Below, in pieces: positions 16,832 to 25,688 of a DNA stretch of 33,620 nucleotides. The position numbers and the translations under genes are program-made. Origin of the DNA: Candidatus Falkowella caecavicola (GTDB taxonomy: Bacteria; Bacillota; Clostridia; Oscillospirales; Ruminococcaceae); the NCBI GenBank assembly GCA_904420125.1, contig CAJFUK010000023.1, positions 1 to 33,620 on the forward strand, in the 5' to 3' direction. Numbering within the stretch: the stretch's first letter is position 1; every line of letters starts with the position of its first letter. The notes beneath the pieces are model-generated. The model was not told the DNA's origin. It worked only from the letters and a program-made list of their open reading frames with translations, and did not search any database.

Positions 16832-18046
16832 ATGAGCGAAATCAAAAAAGTAGTTCTGGCTTATTCCGGCGGTCTGGATACTTCCATTATTATTCCCTGG
16901 CTGAAAGAAAACTATGGCTGCGAAGTCATCGCTGTTGCAGCAGATGTTGGACAGAAAGCGGAACTGGACGGACTGGAAGAAAGAGCAATCAAAACCGGCG
17001 CTTCCAAACTGTATATTGAAGATCTGAAAGATTCTTTTGCCAATGACTATATTTTCCCGACTTTAAAAGCTGGCGCTGTATATGAAAACCAGTATCTGTT
17101 GGGGACTTCTTTTGCCCGTCCCCTGATCGGCAAACGGCTGGTCGAGATTGCCAGGGCGGAAGGTGCCGACGCAATTGCTCATGGCTGCACGGGAAAAGGC
17201 AACGACCAGGTGCGTTTTGAGCTGGCAATCAAGGCATTTGCACCGGATATGAAGATTATCGCTCCGTGGAGAATCTGGGATATTAAATCCAGAGATCAGG
17301 AAATCGACTATGCGATTTCTAAAAACGTACCGATTCCGCTGACCCGCGAAACCAATTATTCCAAAGATAAAAACATGTGGCATCTGTCCCATGAGGGACT
17401 GGATCTGGAAGATCCGGCGAATGAGCCGATGTATGATAAAATTTTGGAACTGGGCGTTTCCCCGGAAAAAGCGCCGGACGAACCGACTTATATTACACTG
17501 CATTTTGAAAAGGGCATACCGGTCGCTCTGAACGGGAAAACGATGGGCGGCGTTGCTCTGATTGAAGCGCTCAATGAAATCGGCGGCAAAAATGGTGTGG
17601 GAATTATTGATATGGTGGAAAACCGTTTGGTTGGTATGAAATCCCGCGGTGTATATGAAACGCCGGGCGGAACCATTCTGTACCATGCGCATGAAAAGCT
17701 GGAGCAGATCTGTCTGGACCGTGACACAGCCCATTTCAAACAGTATATCAGCATCAAATTTGCAGAAATGGTTTATAACGGACAATGGTTTAACCCGCTT
17801 CGTGAAGCGCTCTCTGCTTTTGTAGACCGGACGCAGGAAACGGTGACAGGAGATGTAAAGCTGAAATTATATAAAGGCAATATAATTGATGCTGGGGTCA
17901 CCTCCCCCTATACTTTATACAGCGAAGAATTTGCTTCGTTTGGCGAGGATGACGTCTATAACCAGATGGATTCGCAGGGCTTTATCAATCTGTTTGGCCT
18001 GCCGACTAAAGTAAAAGCAATGCTGGATCAGAAAAGAAACAAATAA
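16832..18046 (+). CDS. argG: Argininosuccinate synthase
   Basis: 404 residues. It joins citrulline and aspartate using ATP to form argininosuccinate in arginine synthesis. The N-type ATP pyrophosphatase P-loop AYSGGLDTS begins near residue 10, followed by the family blocks [14 protein letters not shown] and [17 protein letters not shown]. The start is ATG 16832, seven bases after TTGGAGGA; an in-frame TTG at 16817 is part of the ribosome binding region and is rejected. Followed by a strong hairpin terminator, then argH 93 bases downstream. Confidence 0.98.
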   Translation: MSEIKKVVLAYSGGLDTSIIIPWLKENYGCEVIAVAADVGQKAELDGLEERAIKTGASKLYIEDLKDSFANDYIFPTLKAGAVYENQYLLGTSFARPLIGKRLVEIARAEGADAIAHGCTGKGNDQVRFELAIKAFAPDMKIIAPWRIWDIKSRDQEIDYAISKNVPIPLTRETNYSKDKNMWHLSHEGLDLEDPANEPMYDKILELGVSPEKAPDEPTYITLHFEKGIPVALNGKTMGGVALIEALNEIGGKNGVGIIDMVENRLVGMKSRGVYETPGGTILYHAHEKLEQICLDRDTAHFKQYISIKFAEMVYNGQWFNPLREALSAFVDRTQETVTGDVKLKLYKGNIIDAGVTSPYTLYSEEFASFGEDDVYNQMDSQGFINLFGLPTKVKAMLDQKRNK

Positions 18047-18067
18047 ACCTACCCCGGTAACGCAGGA

Positions 18068-18100
18068 CCGGAGACGGGGATCCCGTCTCCGGCCTTTTTT
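18068..18100 (+). terminator. Rho-independent terminator between argG and argH
   Basis: Perfect 11-bp GC-rich stem (18068-18078 with 18082-18092), three-base loop, then CC and six T residues. No clear promoter fits between it and argH, so it must leak, or argH uses a promoter I cannot recognise. Confidence 0.88.
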
Positions 18101-18139
18101 CAGCCAGGGCGATTTGAAGAAAGCAGGAGGAAGAAAAAT

Positions 18140-19516
<1,377 letters not shown>

Positions 19517-19558
19517 AAAAATCGGGGCCATATCACCCCTGTTCAAAAGGAGAAAGAT

Positions 19559-20248
19559 ATGCAAAAAGAAGAAACGCTTTCACGCCTGCCGTTTTTTTGT
19601 CATTTAACAGAAGAACAAAAGCGCCGCATGCTGGAAAGCAGCAGGATTGCTTCTTATCAGGCTGGAGATTTAATCTATACTCCCGTACGGGAATGTCTGG
19701 GTATGACGATTGTCCTGTCGGGATCGATCCGCACATATCTGGTATCAGAAAGCGGAAAAAAAGCGACGATTTTCCGCCTGCGCAGCGGAGAGGTCTGTAT
19801 TCTTTCCATGACCTGTCTGTTATCGGCCATCACCTTTGATGTAGAGGTGGAAGCGGCGGAAGACTGTTCTCTTCTGATTATTCCGGCACCGGTCTTTGCG
19901 TCCATCTCGCAGGAAAATATCTATGCAGAAAATTTTTCTTATAAAGTTGTCGCAGACCGTTTTTCCAACCTGATTGAAGCGGTGCAGCAGATGATGTTTA
20001 TGACCCTGGAGCAGCGTGTGGTTGCTTATCTGCTGGATGAAAGCAGTCTGCCGGATCAAAGCAGTATACAACAGGAGCCGAATACAGCTGTTGTCCTGAT
20101 TACGCAGGAACAGCTTGCTGAAAATATCGGAAGTGCGCGGGAGGCCGTCAGCCGGGTGTTAAAACAGCTGAAGGGAAAGGGATTGGTTTCTGTTGAACGG
20201 GGTAAAATCTTTCTGCACAGCAAGAAGGATCTATACGGCCTTTTATAG
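19559..20248 (+). CDS. Crp/Fnr-family transcriptional regulator
   Basis: 229 residues: N-terminal cyclic-nucleotide-binding-like beta-barrel (about 10-115), long dimerisation helix (about 128-150) and C-terminal winged helix-turn-helix (about 180-212: ITQEQLAENIGSAREAVSRV). It lacks the cluster of N-terminal cysteines of classical Fnr, but has Cys14, Cys46, Cys80, Cys86 and Cys103, of which C80-x5-C86 sits in the effector barrel. Such clostridial members often sense redox, NO or haem; the effector here is unknown. AAGGAG precedes the ATG. It may be cotranscribed with argH and ends at a strong terminator. Confidence 0.92.
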   Translation: MQKEETLSRLPFFCHLTEEQKRRMLESSRIASYQAGDLIYTPVRECLGMTIVLSGSIRTYLVSESGKKATIFRLRSGEVCILSMTCLLSAITFDVEVEAAEDCSLLIIPAPVFASISQENIYAENFSYKVVADRFSNLIEAVQQMMFMTLEQRVVAYLLDESSLPDQSSIQQEPNTAVVLITQEQLAENIGSAREAVSRVLKQLKGKGLVSVERGKIFLHSKKDLYGLL

Positions 20249-20295
20249 CCTGCTGTGTTTCATCCAAGACCTTAAACAATTCTCAAAACCTTATT

Positions 20296-20334
20296 AAAAC
20301 CATCACTTACAGTGTGCTGTGGGTGATGGTTTTT
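20296..20334 (+). terminator. Rho-independent terminator after the Crp/Fnr gene
   Basis: Stem of 17 pairs: 20296-20306 with 20323-20333, two G-U pairs, then ACAG (20309-20312) with CTGT (20317-20320) around a TGTG loop; it runs into TTTTT. Ends the argH-regulator transcript. Confidence 0.88.
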
Positions 20335-20443
20335 ATGCTCTGTACCAGACGTAGCCGCTTTCAACTTTTTTGCAACCGGAACAGATGAAATCCTACTGGA
20401 TAAATGAGAGGGAAATGAAACAGCAAAGGAGACTGTATACTGT

Positions 20444-21001
20444 ATGGAAGATTGTCAAATTATTGATCTGTATTGGAACCGATCGGAAGCTGCCATTACA
20501 GAAACCTCCCGAAAATTCGGCGGTTTCTGCCGCTCCATTGCCATGCATATTCTGGATAATGCAGAAGACGCGGAAGAATGTATCAACGATGCCTTTCTGG
20601 CCGCATGGAATACCATCCCTCCCCAGCGGCCAAAGAAATTGTCCGCTTTTCTGGGCAGGATCACCCGGAACATTGCCTTAGACCGCTATGATTACAACAC
20701 TGCCCAAAAGCGAAACCGTCAATTCCATTGCATTCTGGACGAACTGGAGGAATGCCTGGCCGCGGGATTAGATACGGAAGCCGAGTATGAATCCCAACAG
20801 ATCGCACAGGTCATTCGTCTGTTTTTGGAAGGCTGTAATACAGAAAACCGTAATATATTTTTACGCCGGTATTTCTATGCCGATTCCATCGAGGAAATTG
20901 CCAAACGGTTTGCGTATAGTGAAAGTAAGATTAAATCCCTGCTGTTCCGGATGCGGAAGCAGCTGAAAAAAGTGTTGGAAAAGGAGGGAATTCTATTATG
21001 A
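20444..21001 (+). CDS. ECF-type RNA polymerase sigma factor (copy 1)
   Basis: 185 residues. Region 2 (about 10-90) carries the DAEECINDAFLAAW helix that binds the -10 element and core polymerase; region 4 (about 115-180) is a helix-turn-helix (DSIEEIAKRF, then SESKIKSLLFRMRKQL). It redirects RNA polymerase to a small regulon, probably for envelope stress or an extracellular signal. The next gene starts within its stop codon (ATGA, 20998-21001) and encodes a membrane anti-sigma-like protein. The upstream AAGGAG lies 12 bases from the ATG, unusually far, so translation may be weak. It is clearly paralogous to the gene at 23206. A GGAAC at 20378-20382 could be part of an autoregulated ECF promoter, but no convincing -10 partner was seen. 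Confidence 0.88.
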   Translation: MEDCQIIDLYWNRSEAAITETSRKFGGFCRSIAMHILDNAEDAEECINDAFLAAWNTIPPQRPKKLSAFLGRITRNIALDRYDYNTAQKRNRQFHCILDELEECLAAGLDTEAEYESQQIAQVIRLFLEGCNTENRNIFLRRYFYADSIEEIAKRFAYSESKIKSLLFRMRKQLKKVLEKEGILL

Positions 21002-22173
21002 ACCGGAACAAACAATATCTTTTGTTTGAAGCAATCGGCCTGGTCGATGAAGATTGGATTCTGGAAGCGGAAACCGCGGGCCGGAAACCAGCGGTTGTAA
21101 ATAAGCGAAGGGCTTTCTCTTCAAAAGTCACATGGTACGGAATCGCTGCCGGGTTTGTTCTGCTTTTATCCTTATATGTTTTCCAAGTACTCAACGACCA
21201 TGTTCTGCTTCCAAACGAAATATCGCCGCCTGTTTCCCAATCCAATCTGTCAAACGGGTCGGAAACGTCCTCGACTGAACAGATAGAAAACAATCTGGAA
21301 TCCTCTGCGGAATCCATTGAACGGATTCCGACATGGGAAGAGCAGACCATGCCGGAGCGGTTCCCTGAAATGTCTTATGACGGCGTCCAGTATTGGGTGC
21401 GTTCCACCTCCCTGCTACCCGAACAGGTCGGTGAACCGGTTGCCGATATAACGGCTTCAGGTTATGATGTCTATACCGAAACGTCCCATACCACAGACGC
21501 GCAGTTGTTTATCCTGGACGGTATCTCCCCCTCCGTCGCATTGGCCGTCCAGTACGCTGGAGATGATCATTTCTATCCCTGTATCAGCGACGCCTACTTC
21601 CCGGAAACGCTGGGCGATCTGGTGAATGATATGAATCTGCGGGAAAACATGTCTTTTAACCGGATCTACTATGATGCATCCAATGAATCCGCCTACATTA
21701 GCAGAGTATATACGCTTCCGGATCCCTCCGTCATCTGGGACTTCCTGTTTTCCGATCTGTCTTTAAAAAATGAGGGAGATGCACATTACCAGGTCAATCA
21801 GATCGATATCAGTGTCGCTATCCCTGTTCTGGGAATTCAGAACCTCTCCCTGGGCGTCAATTCGGACAATTATATGCAGACCAATATCACCGGAGTCGCT
21901 TCCAGTTTTTATATTGGTCCGGAACGTGCAGAGGCTTTTATCGCATACGTTTTGGAAAACGGCATCCTGGAGTCGGAAGAATCGATCTCCTATACGGATC
22001 CGGAGCCGGGGTCGGAAGAAGGCGCCGCCGCTTTGGAAGAACCAGTTGCTGAATCCGTATCCGAAGCGGTGTCTCATCCGGCGTCGTCCGGCACTACAGA
22101 GGACGCCGGCTCCCCCGCTAAACCTGCCGGCACGGAAGGACAGTCTTCTGCCAGCAGACCCCCTGCTGCATAA
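20998..22173 (+). CDS. Membrane anti-sigma-like protein (partner of copy 1)
   Basis: 391 residues, no family name recognised with certainty. A short cytoplasmic N terminus (LFEAIGLVDEDWILEA, 9-24) precedes a single membrane helix (about 44-64); the rest lies outside: a Ser/Thr/Glu linker, a folded region (about 115-325) and a Pro/Glu/Ala/Ser-rich C terminus (about 330-391). Overlap with the sigma gene and the cytoplasmic helix/membrane/extracellular layout are those of anti-sigma factors. The N-terminal block L(F/Y)Ex(I/L)G(x)5(W/H)IxEA is shared with the protein at 23763, supporting a common sigma-binding function. No zinc-binding HxxxCxxC anti-sigma motif is present. Function is inferred from context. 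Confidence 0.75.
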   Translation: MNRNKQYLLFEAIGLVDEDWILEAETAGRKPAVVNKRRAFSSKVTWYGIAAGFVLLLSLYVFQVLNDHVLLPNEISPPVSQSNLSNGSETSSTEQIENNLESSAESIERIPTWEEQTMPERFPEMSYDGVQYWVRSTSLLPEQVGEPVADITASGYDVYTETSHTTDAQLFILDGISPSVALAVQYAGDDHFYPCISDAYFPETLGDLVNDMNLRENMSFNRIYYDASNESAYISRVYTLPDPSVIWDFLFSDLSLKNEGDAHYQVNQIDISVAIPVLGIQNLSLGVNSDNYMQTNITGVASSFYIGPERAEAFIAYVLENGILESEESISYTDPEPGSEEGAAALEEPVAESVSEAVSHPASSGTTEDAGSPAKPAGTEGQSSASRPPAA

Positions 22174-22298
22174 CAACCCCTTTCAAGCCGAATTGGTTTG
22201 TCCTTTGGCGTAATACAGATAAATACAGTTCCTGCCAAAAAAGCCACCCATCGGGGCACTCACCGTAAGGAAATTACCTGGAAAATACATGAATCAGA

Positions 22299-22330
22299 GA
22301 AGTCCATACCCTTTTCAGGGTATGGACTTC
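22299..22330 (+). terminator. Hairpin terminator after the copy 1 sigma/anti-sigma operon
   Basis: Perfect 13-bp stem (22299-22311 with 22318-22330), six-base TTTTCA loop, followed by TACTTT. It lies between two convergent genes and may serve both. The other 230 bases of this gap show nothing else. Confidence 0.7.
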
Positions 22331-22433
22331 TACTTTGGATTGTGGTATCATAATCCGATGCGCGCTAAACCTGTAGACACGGTCATTTTGAGCGTGACCT
22401 CATCGGTTAACCTCTACGCCAACCATCTAATTA

Positions 22434-22883
22434 TCATATTGTTGACTTAACAAATAGCTGGTCAATTGAGCCGTATATGGTTTGGTAATCACCCAATTTT
22501 TCGAAGCCGTATTTTTCATATAACCCGATTTCTCCGCTCATGATATATACTTTTTTATATCCCAGCTCACGCGCATATAAAATTGCGCTTTGAATCATCA
22601 ACTCTGATAATCTCTTACCACGGTATGGTTCATCAACAAAAACAAATCCTATAAATGGTGTAAACTTGTATTCTTTTGGCAGCTCATCCTTTTCAGTCAA
22701 TGTACAGAATCCTGCCACTTTTCCATTTACACAAGCAACAAACACTCTTTCCCATGTACCAAAGTCATTATTTTTCATCTTTTGAGCCAAACAGGGGCCT
22801 GCTTTCCATGAGCATTTTTCAGCCAGACAAATGGTTTCATTCCAATATTTGTGTCTTTGGGTCATGCAATAAATTTCAGTCAT
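22434..22883 (-). CDS. GNAT-family N-acetyltransferase
   Basis: 149 residues. The acetyl-CoA pyrophosphate loop follows the central strand: IGFVFVDEPYRGKRLSELM (residues 78-96, loop RGKRLS 88-93), with the C-terminal block YKKVYIMSGEIGLYEKYGFE typical of small-molecule or protein acetyltransferases of this superfamily. Substrate unknown. An AGGAGG lies four to five bases before ATG 22883; a second ATG at 22865 would give better spacing and a slightly shorter protein. It is transcribed from its own promoter and sits between the two sigma/anti-sigma pairs. Confidence 0.87.
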   Translation of the reverse strand: MTEIYCMTQRHKYWNETICLAEKCSWKAGPCLAQKMKNNDFGTWERVFVACVNGKVAGFCTLTEKDELPKEYKFTPFIGFVFVDEPYRGKRLSELMIQSAILYARELGYKKVYIMSGEIGLYEKYGFEKLGDYQTIYGSIDQLFVKSTI

Positions 22884-22921
22884 ACATCCTCCTGATAAAA
22901 ATTCCTATTGATCATATGATA

Positions 22922-22950
22922 AGTATAATGCATCATCATCATAGAATCAA
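22922..22950 (-). promoter_or_regulatory. Sigma-A promoter of the acetyltransferase gene
   Basis: TTGATT (22950-22945), 17-bp spacer, TATACT (22927-22922) on the minus strand. Confidence 0.65.
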
Positions 22951-22966
22951 TACGACTTCGGCAAGG

Positions 22967-22990
22967 TCCCTTTTCAAGATAAGTAGTGAT
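22967..22990 (+). repeat. Left copy of an inverted repeat flanking sigma/anti-sigma pair 2
   Basis: This 24-base segment (begins TCCCTTTTCAAG, ends AAGTAGTGAT) recurs in inverted orientation at 24828-24851 with 22 of 24 bases identical. The two copies bracket the second sigma/anti-sigma pair. The surrounding gap 22951-23205 holds no gene; apart from this repeat and the palindrome at 23041-23078 I see nothing in it. Confidence 0.7.
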
Positions 22991-23040
22991 GGACTAAACT
23001 CCGTCGGTTTCACCAAACAGTAAGTATTACCTTTTGGGAA

Positions 23041-23078
23041 AACAGGACTATCATTCAGAATTGGATGATAGTCCTGTT
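23041..23078. repeat. Long palindrome upstream of sigma factor copy 2
   Basis: Perfect 14-bp stem (23041-23054 with 23065-23078), extendable by a G-U and a C-G pair, around an eight-base loop. On the minus strand it is followed by TTTTCCC, so it would act as a leftward terminator, although no leftward gene ends here. It lies 128 bases before the sigma gene. Confidence 0.75.
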
Positions 23079-23205
23079 GCTATATGCAGTAGCAATGACA
23101 ATGTGGTATGATTGGATAGAAAAAGTTTCAAACAATGTGTGAGATTTGAGTTCAAAAGTTGTGTATATAGGTGAAAGGGCAAATGAGAAAGTGAGGTGAA
23201 AACTG

Positions 23206-23766
23206 ATGGATGACGTACAGATAGTCCAGTTGTACTGGGATAGAGACGAGCAGGCCATCTCTGCTACCTCTGACAAATATGGAAACTACTGTACCTCGAT
23301 TGCCAAGAACATACTGGGCAATCAGGAAGATGCTGAAGAATGTGTCAACGATACATTCTTAAACGCATGGAACTCCATGCCGCCCCACAAGCCAAGCATT
23401 CTGTCCACATTCCTTGGAAAAATCACAAGAAACCTGTCGTTTAACAGGTATAAACACAATACCGCCAACAAACGAGGCGGTGGAGAATTGCCCGTGGTTC
23501 TGGAGGAACTGTCAAATCTGGTATCTGGCAAGGATGATGTTGAACATGCATTTGACCAAGCGGAACTCACGAAAGCCATTGATACATTTCTGGATAGTCT
23601 TTCACCAAAGAAAAGAAGCATTTTTATCAGCCGATACTGGTACACCGATAGCATTTCAGAAATCGCTGTCCGGCACAGCATGAATGATGGAGCAGTATCA
23701 ATGACCCTTAATCGCCTCCGTCTTAAACTACACAACTACCTTTTAGAAAGGGGGTTTGAACTATGA
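23206..23766 (+). CDS. ECF-type RNA polymerase sigma factor (copy 2)
   Basis: 186 residues, the same length and layout as copy 1 and clearly homologous along its length: DVQIVQLYWDRDEQAI versus DCQIIDLYWNRSEAAI at the start, and QEDAEECVNDTFLNAWNSMPP versus the corresponding block of copy 1. Region 2 spans about 10-90 and the region 4 helix-turn-helix about 115-180 (DSISEIAVRHSMNDGAVSM). AGGTGA lies eight bases before ATG 23206. Four-base overlap (ATGA) with its anti-sigma-like partner. A divergent region 4 suggests a promoter set distinct from copy 1. Confidence 0.9.
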   Translation: MDDVQIVQLYWDRDEQAISATSDKYGNYCTSIAKNILGNQEDAEECVNDTFLNAWNSMPPHKPSILSTFLGKITRNLSFNRYKHNTANKRGGGELPVVLEELSNLVSGKDDVEHAFDQAELTKAIDTFLDSLSPKKRSIFISRYWYTDSISEIAVRHSMNDGAVSMTLNRLRLKLHNYLLERGFEL

Positions 23767-24647
23767 CGAACGAAAAACTGTATGAAGTCCTCGGCGATAT
23801 CAGTGAGAAGCATATCAACGAGGCAAGGGCATATCACAAAGCAAAGAAACCAGGTTGGATGAAGTGGGGAGCTATGGCGGCTTGCCTTGCCGTTATAGTA
23901 GTTACAGCAGTCTCCGTTTTGTCGAACTACTTGAACCAGCAAGGTACTACACCGCCGGATAATCCGAACGGAGTTATTGTTGACAACCCTACTGACAATC
24001 CCGATGATGATACAACACCTACGACATCTGAAATTCATATCAGCATGGACAATATTTCCTTCAATGAAGTAGAGGCATTGATGGATGCCGCTCGTCTATG
24101 GCGTGACCCGGAGTTATATGACCGTATTCGGTGGGACAGAAATGCTGTAATCGACTATTACGGAAAAGAGTTAACACCCGTATATGTTCCAGATGGATTG
24201 ACCGCAGCCAATGGCAATGGAACTGCACGTGTTGTTGCAGATAAGAGTGGCGATATTGTAGAGGACACAGTTTGGCTCGGCTTCTACCATGACTATTACG
24301 AACATGGAAGCCCGAAACTGACAGAAGGTGTGACAGCTCGCAAGGGTTTTTCCATTACAGTTTCAAAAATCGGCCTTTTGAATGATTGCTTATACATTCT
24401 GCCAGAAAACGAAGTAAAAACCTCAGACATCGGAGGAACATCAGTCACCTTTGGGTATCGTTCTATGCCCTATGGCCCGTATGACCCTGATACCCATGAA
24501 CCGTCCGGCTATTATGATATGTATGTGGCTGAATTTCAGCATAACGGTATTGAGTATCAGATAGTCGCTGAACAAATGGAAGCAGAAGAAGTTGTAAAAG
24601 TTGTATCGTCTATCATCTACGGAGAAGAAGTAATCGTTGATAAATAA
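23763..24647 (+). CDS. Membrane anti-sigma-like protein (partner of copy 2)
   Basis: 294 residues. Cytoplasmic N terminus (KLYEVLGDISEKHINEARAY, 5-24), membrane helix (about 34-54), an Asn/Pro/Asp/Thr-rich linker (about 58-90), then an extracellular beta-rich domain (about 95-290) with many aromatic residues. Its sigma-side N-terminal block matches that of the protein at 20998, whereas the outer domains differ, suggesting that the two systems share a mechanism but read different signals. Family not recognised with certainty; the anti-sigma role is inferred from coupling and topology. Confidence 0.75.
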   Translation: MTNEKLYEVLGDISEKHINEARAYHKAKKPGWMKWGAMAACLAVIVVTAVSVLSNYLNQQGTTPPDNPNGVIVDNPTDNPDDDTTPTTSEIHISMDNISFNEVEALMDAARLWRDPELYDRIRWDRNAVIDYYGKELTPVYVPDGLTAANGNGTARVVADKSGDIVEDTVWLGFYHDYYEHGSPKLTEGVTARKGFSITVSKIGLLNDCLYILPENEVKTSDIGGTSVTFGYRSMPYGPYDPDTHEPSGYYDMYVAEFQHNGIEYQIVAEQMEAEEVVKVVSSIIYGEEVIVDK

Positions 24648-24652
24648 ACTAT

Positions 24653-24679
24653 AGGGCAGCCGAGAAAATCGGCTACCCT
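24653..24679 (+). terminator. Terminator hairpin after sigma/anti-sigma pair 2
   Basis: AGGG and AGCCGA (24653-24663) pair with TCGGCT and CCCT (24669-24679) with one C/A mismatch around a GAAAA loop, followed by GTTT. It starts five bases after the stop codon. Confidence 0.75.
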
Positions 24680-24893
24680 GTTTCCATGCCTGCGGGCAGA
24701 AGGGCGCGGCCAATCATGATGAAACCGGGAGAAGTCCCGAGCGGAATTGATCACCCGCGGTATGAGGAATTTTAATAAGCTGTCGGTATTTCCGTCAATT
24801 TGACAGAAATTTTCAATTTCTCTTGAAATCACTACTTTCCTTGAAAAGGGAGTCGGCAAGTTGTCCTGTATTCTGACTGGTTGAAAGAAGCGT
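24680..24893. other. Unexplained intergenic segment
   Basis: No credible gene. The minus strand has an open frame over most of it (24617-24859), but it runs through the terminator and into the anti-sigma gene and has no ribosome binding site. The right copy of the flanking inverted repeat lies in it. It may be a remnant of a mobile unit or part of a non-coding RNA ending at the terminator at 24894-24936. Confidence 0.4.
24828..24851 (-). repeat. Right copy of the inverted repeat flanking sigma/anti-sigma pair 2
   Basis: Reverse complement matches 22967-22990 at 22 of 24 positions; the two differences are adjacent. Together the copies delimit a 1.9-kb unit holding the second sigma/anti-sigma pair. 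Confidence 0.7.
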
Positions 24894-24936
24894 AAAGGGA
24901 CGCTTCCTTACGAAGTGTCCCTTTCAAAGTTTTTTT
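24894..24936 (+). terminator. Strong rightward terminator without an obvious gene
   Basis: 12-bp stem (24894-24905 with 24913-24924, one G-U pair), seven-base loop, then CAAAG and seven T residues. The nearest rightward gene already has a terminator at 24653; on the minus strand this hairpin may also stop the thioredoxin transcript, which ends at 25011. Confidence 0.75.
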
Positions 24937-25010
24937 CGATCAATATGAGTGAAGGATTTTCATGGGTCCAGAAACCATATGCGTCCTTTCTATGTCTGTT
25001 TGTTTTCCCC

Positions 25011-25322
25011 CTATTGCTGCATCAAAGCCATCAGCTGCGGCTTGGGAAGTACGCCCACTGCCTGTGCCGTCGGTTTTCCTGCCTTAAAAACGATAAACGT
25101 GGGTACAGACATGATCTGAAATTTCCGTGCCAAATCCGGTGATGCATCCACATCGACCTGACCGATCACAAAATTTGTGTGTTCCTGGCTAAATTCCTCC
25201 AGCACAGGATGCATCATTTTACACGGACCGCACCAGGTTGCAAAAAAGTCTACCAATACAGGTTTTTCAGACTTTAATACCAGTTCTTCAAAATTATTTG
25301 TATTGATTTTAACAATCATCAT
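25011..25322 (-). CDS. trxA: Thioredoxin
   Basis: 103-residue thioredoxin fold protein with the redox motif WCGPC inside DFFATWCGPCKMM and the cis-proline block SVPTFIVFKAGK. It reduces protein disulfides in the cytoplasm, usually recharged by thioredoxin reductase. Three consecutive ATG codons begin at 25325, 25322 and 25319, after AAGGAG; spacing (5 bases) favours the second, with the third also possible. The open frame extends into the ferredoxin gene upstream but without a start signal. Thirty-one bases after the ferredoxin stop, so the two form one transcript. Confidence 0.94.
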   Translation of the reverse strand: MMIVKINTNNFEELVLKSEKPVLVDFFATWCGPCKMMHPVLEEFSQEHTNFVIGQVDVDASPDLARKFQIMSVPTFIVFKAGKPTAQAVGVLPKPQLMALMQQ

Positions 25323-25353
25323 CATCTCTCCTTTGTATTTTAAAATCAATTTT

Positions 25354-25539
25354 TTAAAAATATAACGCCTGTTTGGGACAAAAACGAACACATTTCCCGC
25401 AGCCAATACATTTCTCCGGATCTACATCCGGCGCTTGGAAGCCATCCTGACTGAGCGCACCTGCCGGACAAATTTTCACCGACGGACAAGGATGATTCTG
25501 CGGACATTTCTGTCGGTTAATTTTTACAGACTGTTTCAT
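25354..25539 (-). CDS. Small ferredoxin-type iron-sulfur protein with seven cysteines
   Basis: 61 residues. The C-terminal half has a classical CIGCGKCVRFCP motif (Cys44, 47, 50, 54). The N-terminal half has KCPQNHPCPSVKICPAGAL, with only three cysteines (12, 18, 24) at spacing CX5CX5CP rather than CX2CX2CX3CP. A normal two-cluster ferredoxin has eight cysteines, so one cluster site is incomplete or uses another ligand, possibly His16. It likely carries electrons; being cotranscribed with thioredoxin suggests a redox partnership. The ribosome binding site is weak (GGGG). Confidence 0.88.
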   Translation of the reverse strand: MKQSVKINRQKCPQNHPCPSVKICPAGALSQDGFQAPDVDPEKCIGCGKCVRFCPKQALYF

Positions 25540-25572
25540 TACGATCGCCCCACATTTCTTTTTGATGTTGTT

Positions 25573-25578
25573 ATTATA
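25573..25578 (-). promoter_or_regulatory. Extended -10 promoter of ferredoxin-trxA
   Basis: Minus strand TATAAT (25578-25573) preceded directly by TGC; the -35 region is poor, which the extended -10 can compensate. Confidence 0.5.
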
Positions 25579-25688
25579 GCAGAGTTTTCGTCATTTGTTC
25601 TGTAACAAAGTCACATAAAAACAGCGATCTTTCCCTGCAGGTATAAATAACCGCCCGCCTGCACAGCCTATAAAACGGAGGTGTTTTT

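Noticed and set aside
17063-17785. Leftward 240-codon open frame inside argG
   Set aside because: Antisense shadow of a fully conserved argG; no start signal or recognisable domain.
24617-24859. Leftward 80-codon open frame after the second anti-sigma gene
   Set aside because: It runs across a terminator hairpin and into the coding region of another gene, with no ribosome binding site; treated as intergenic.
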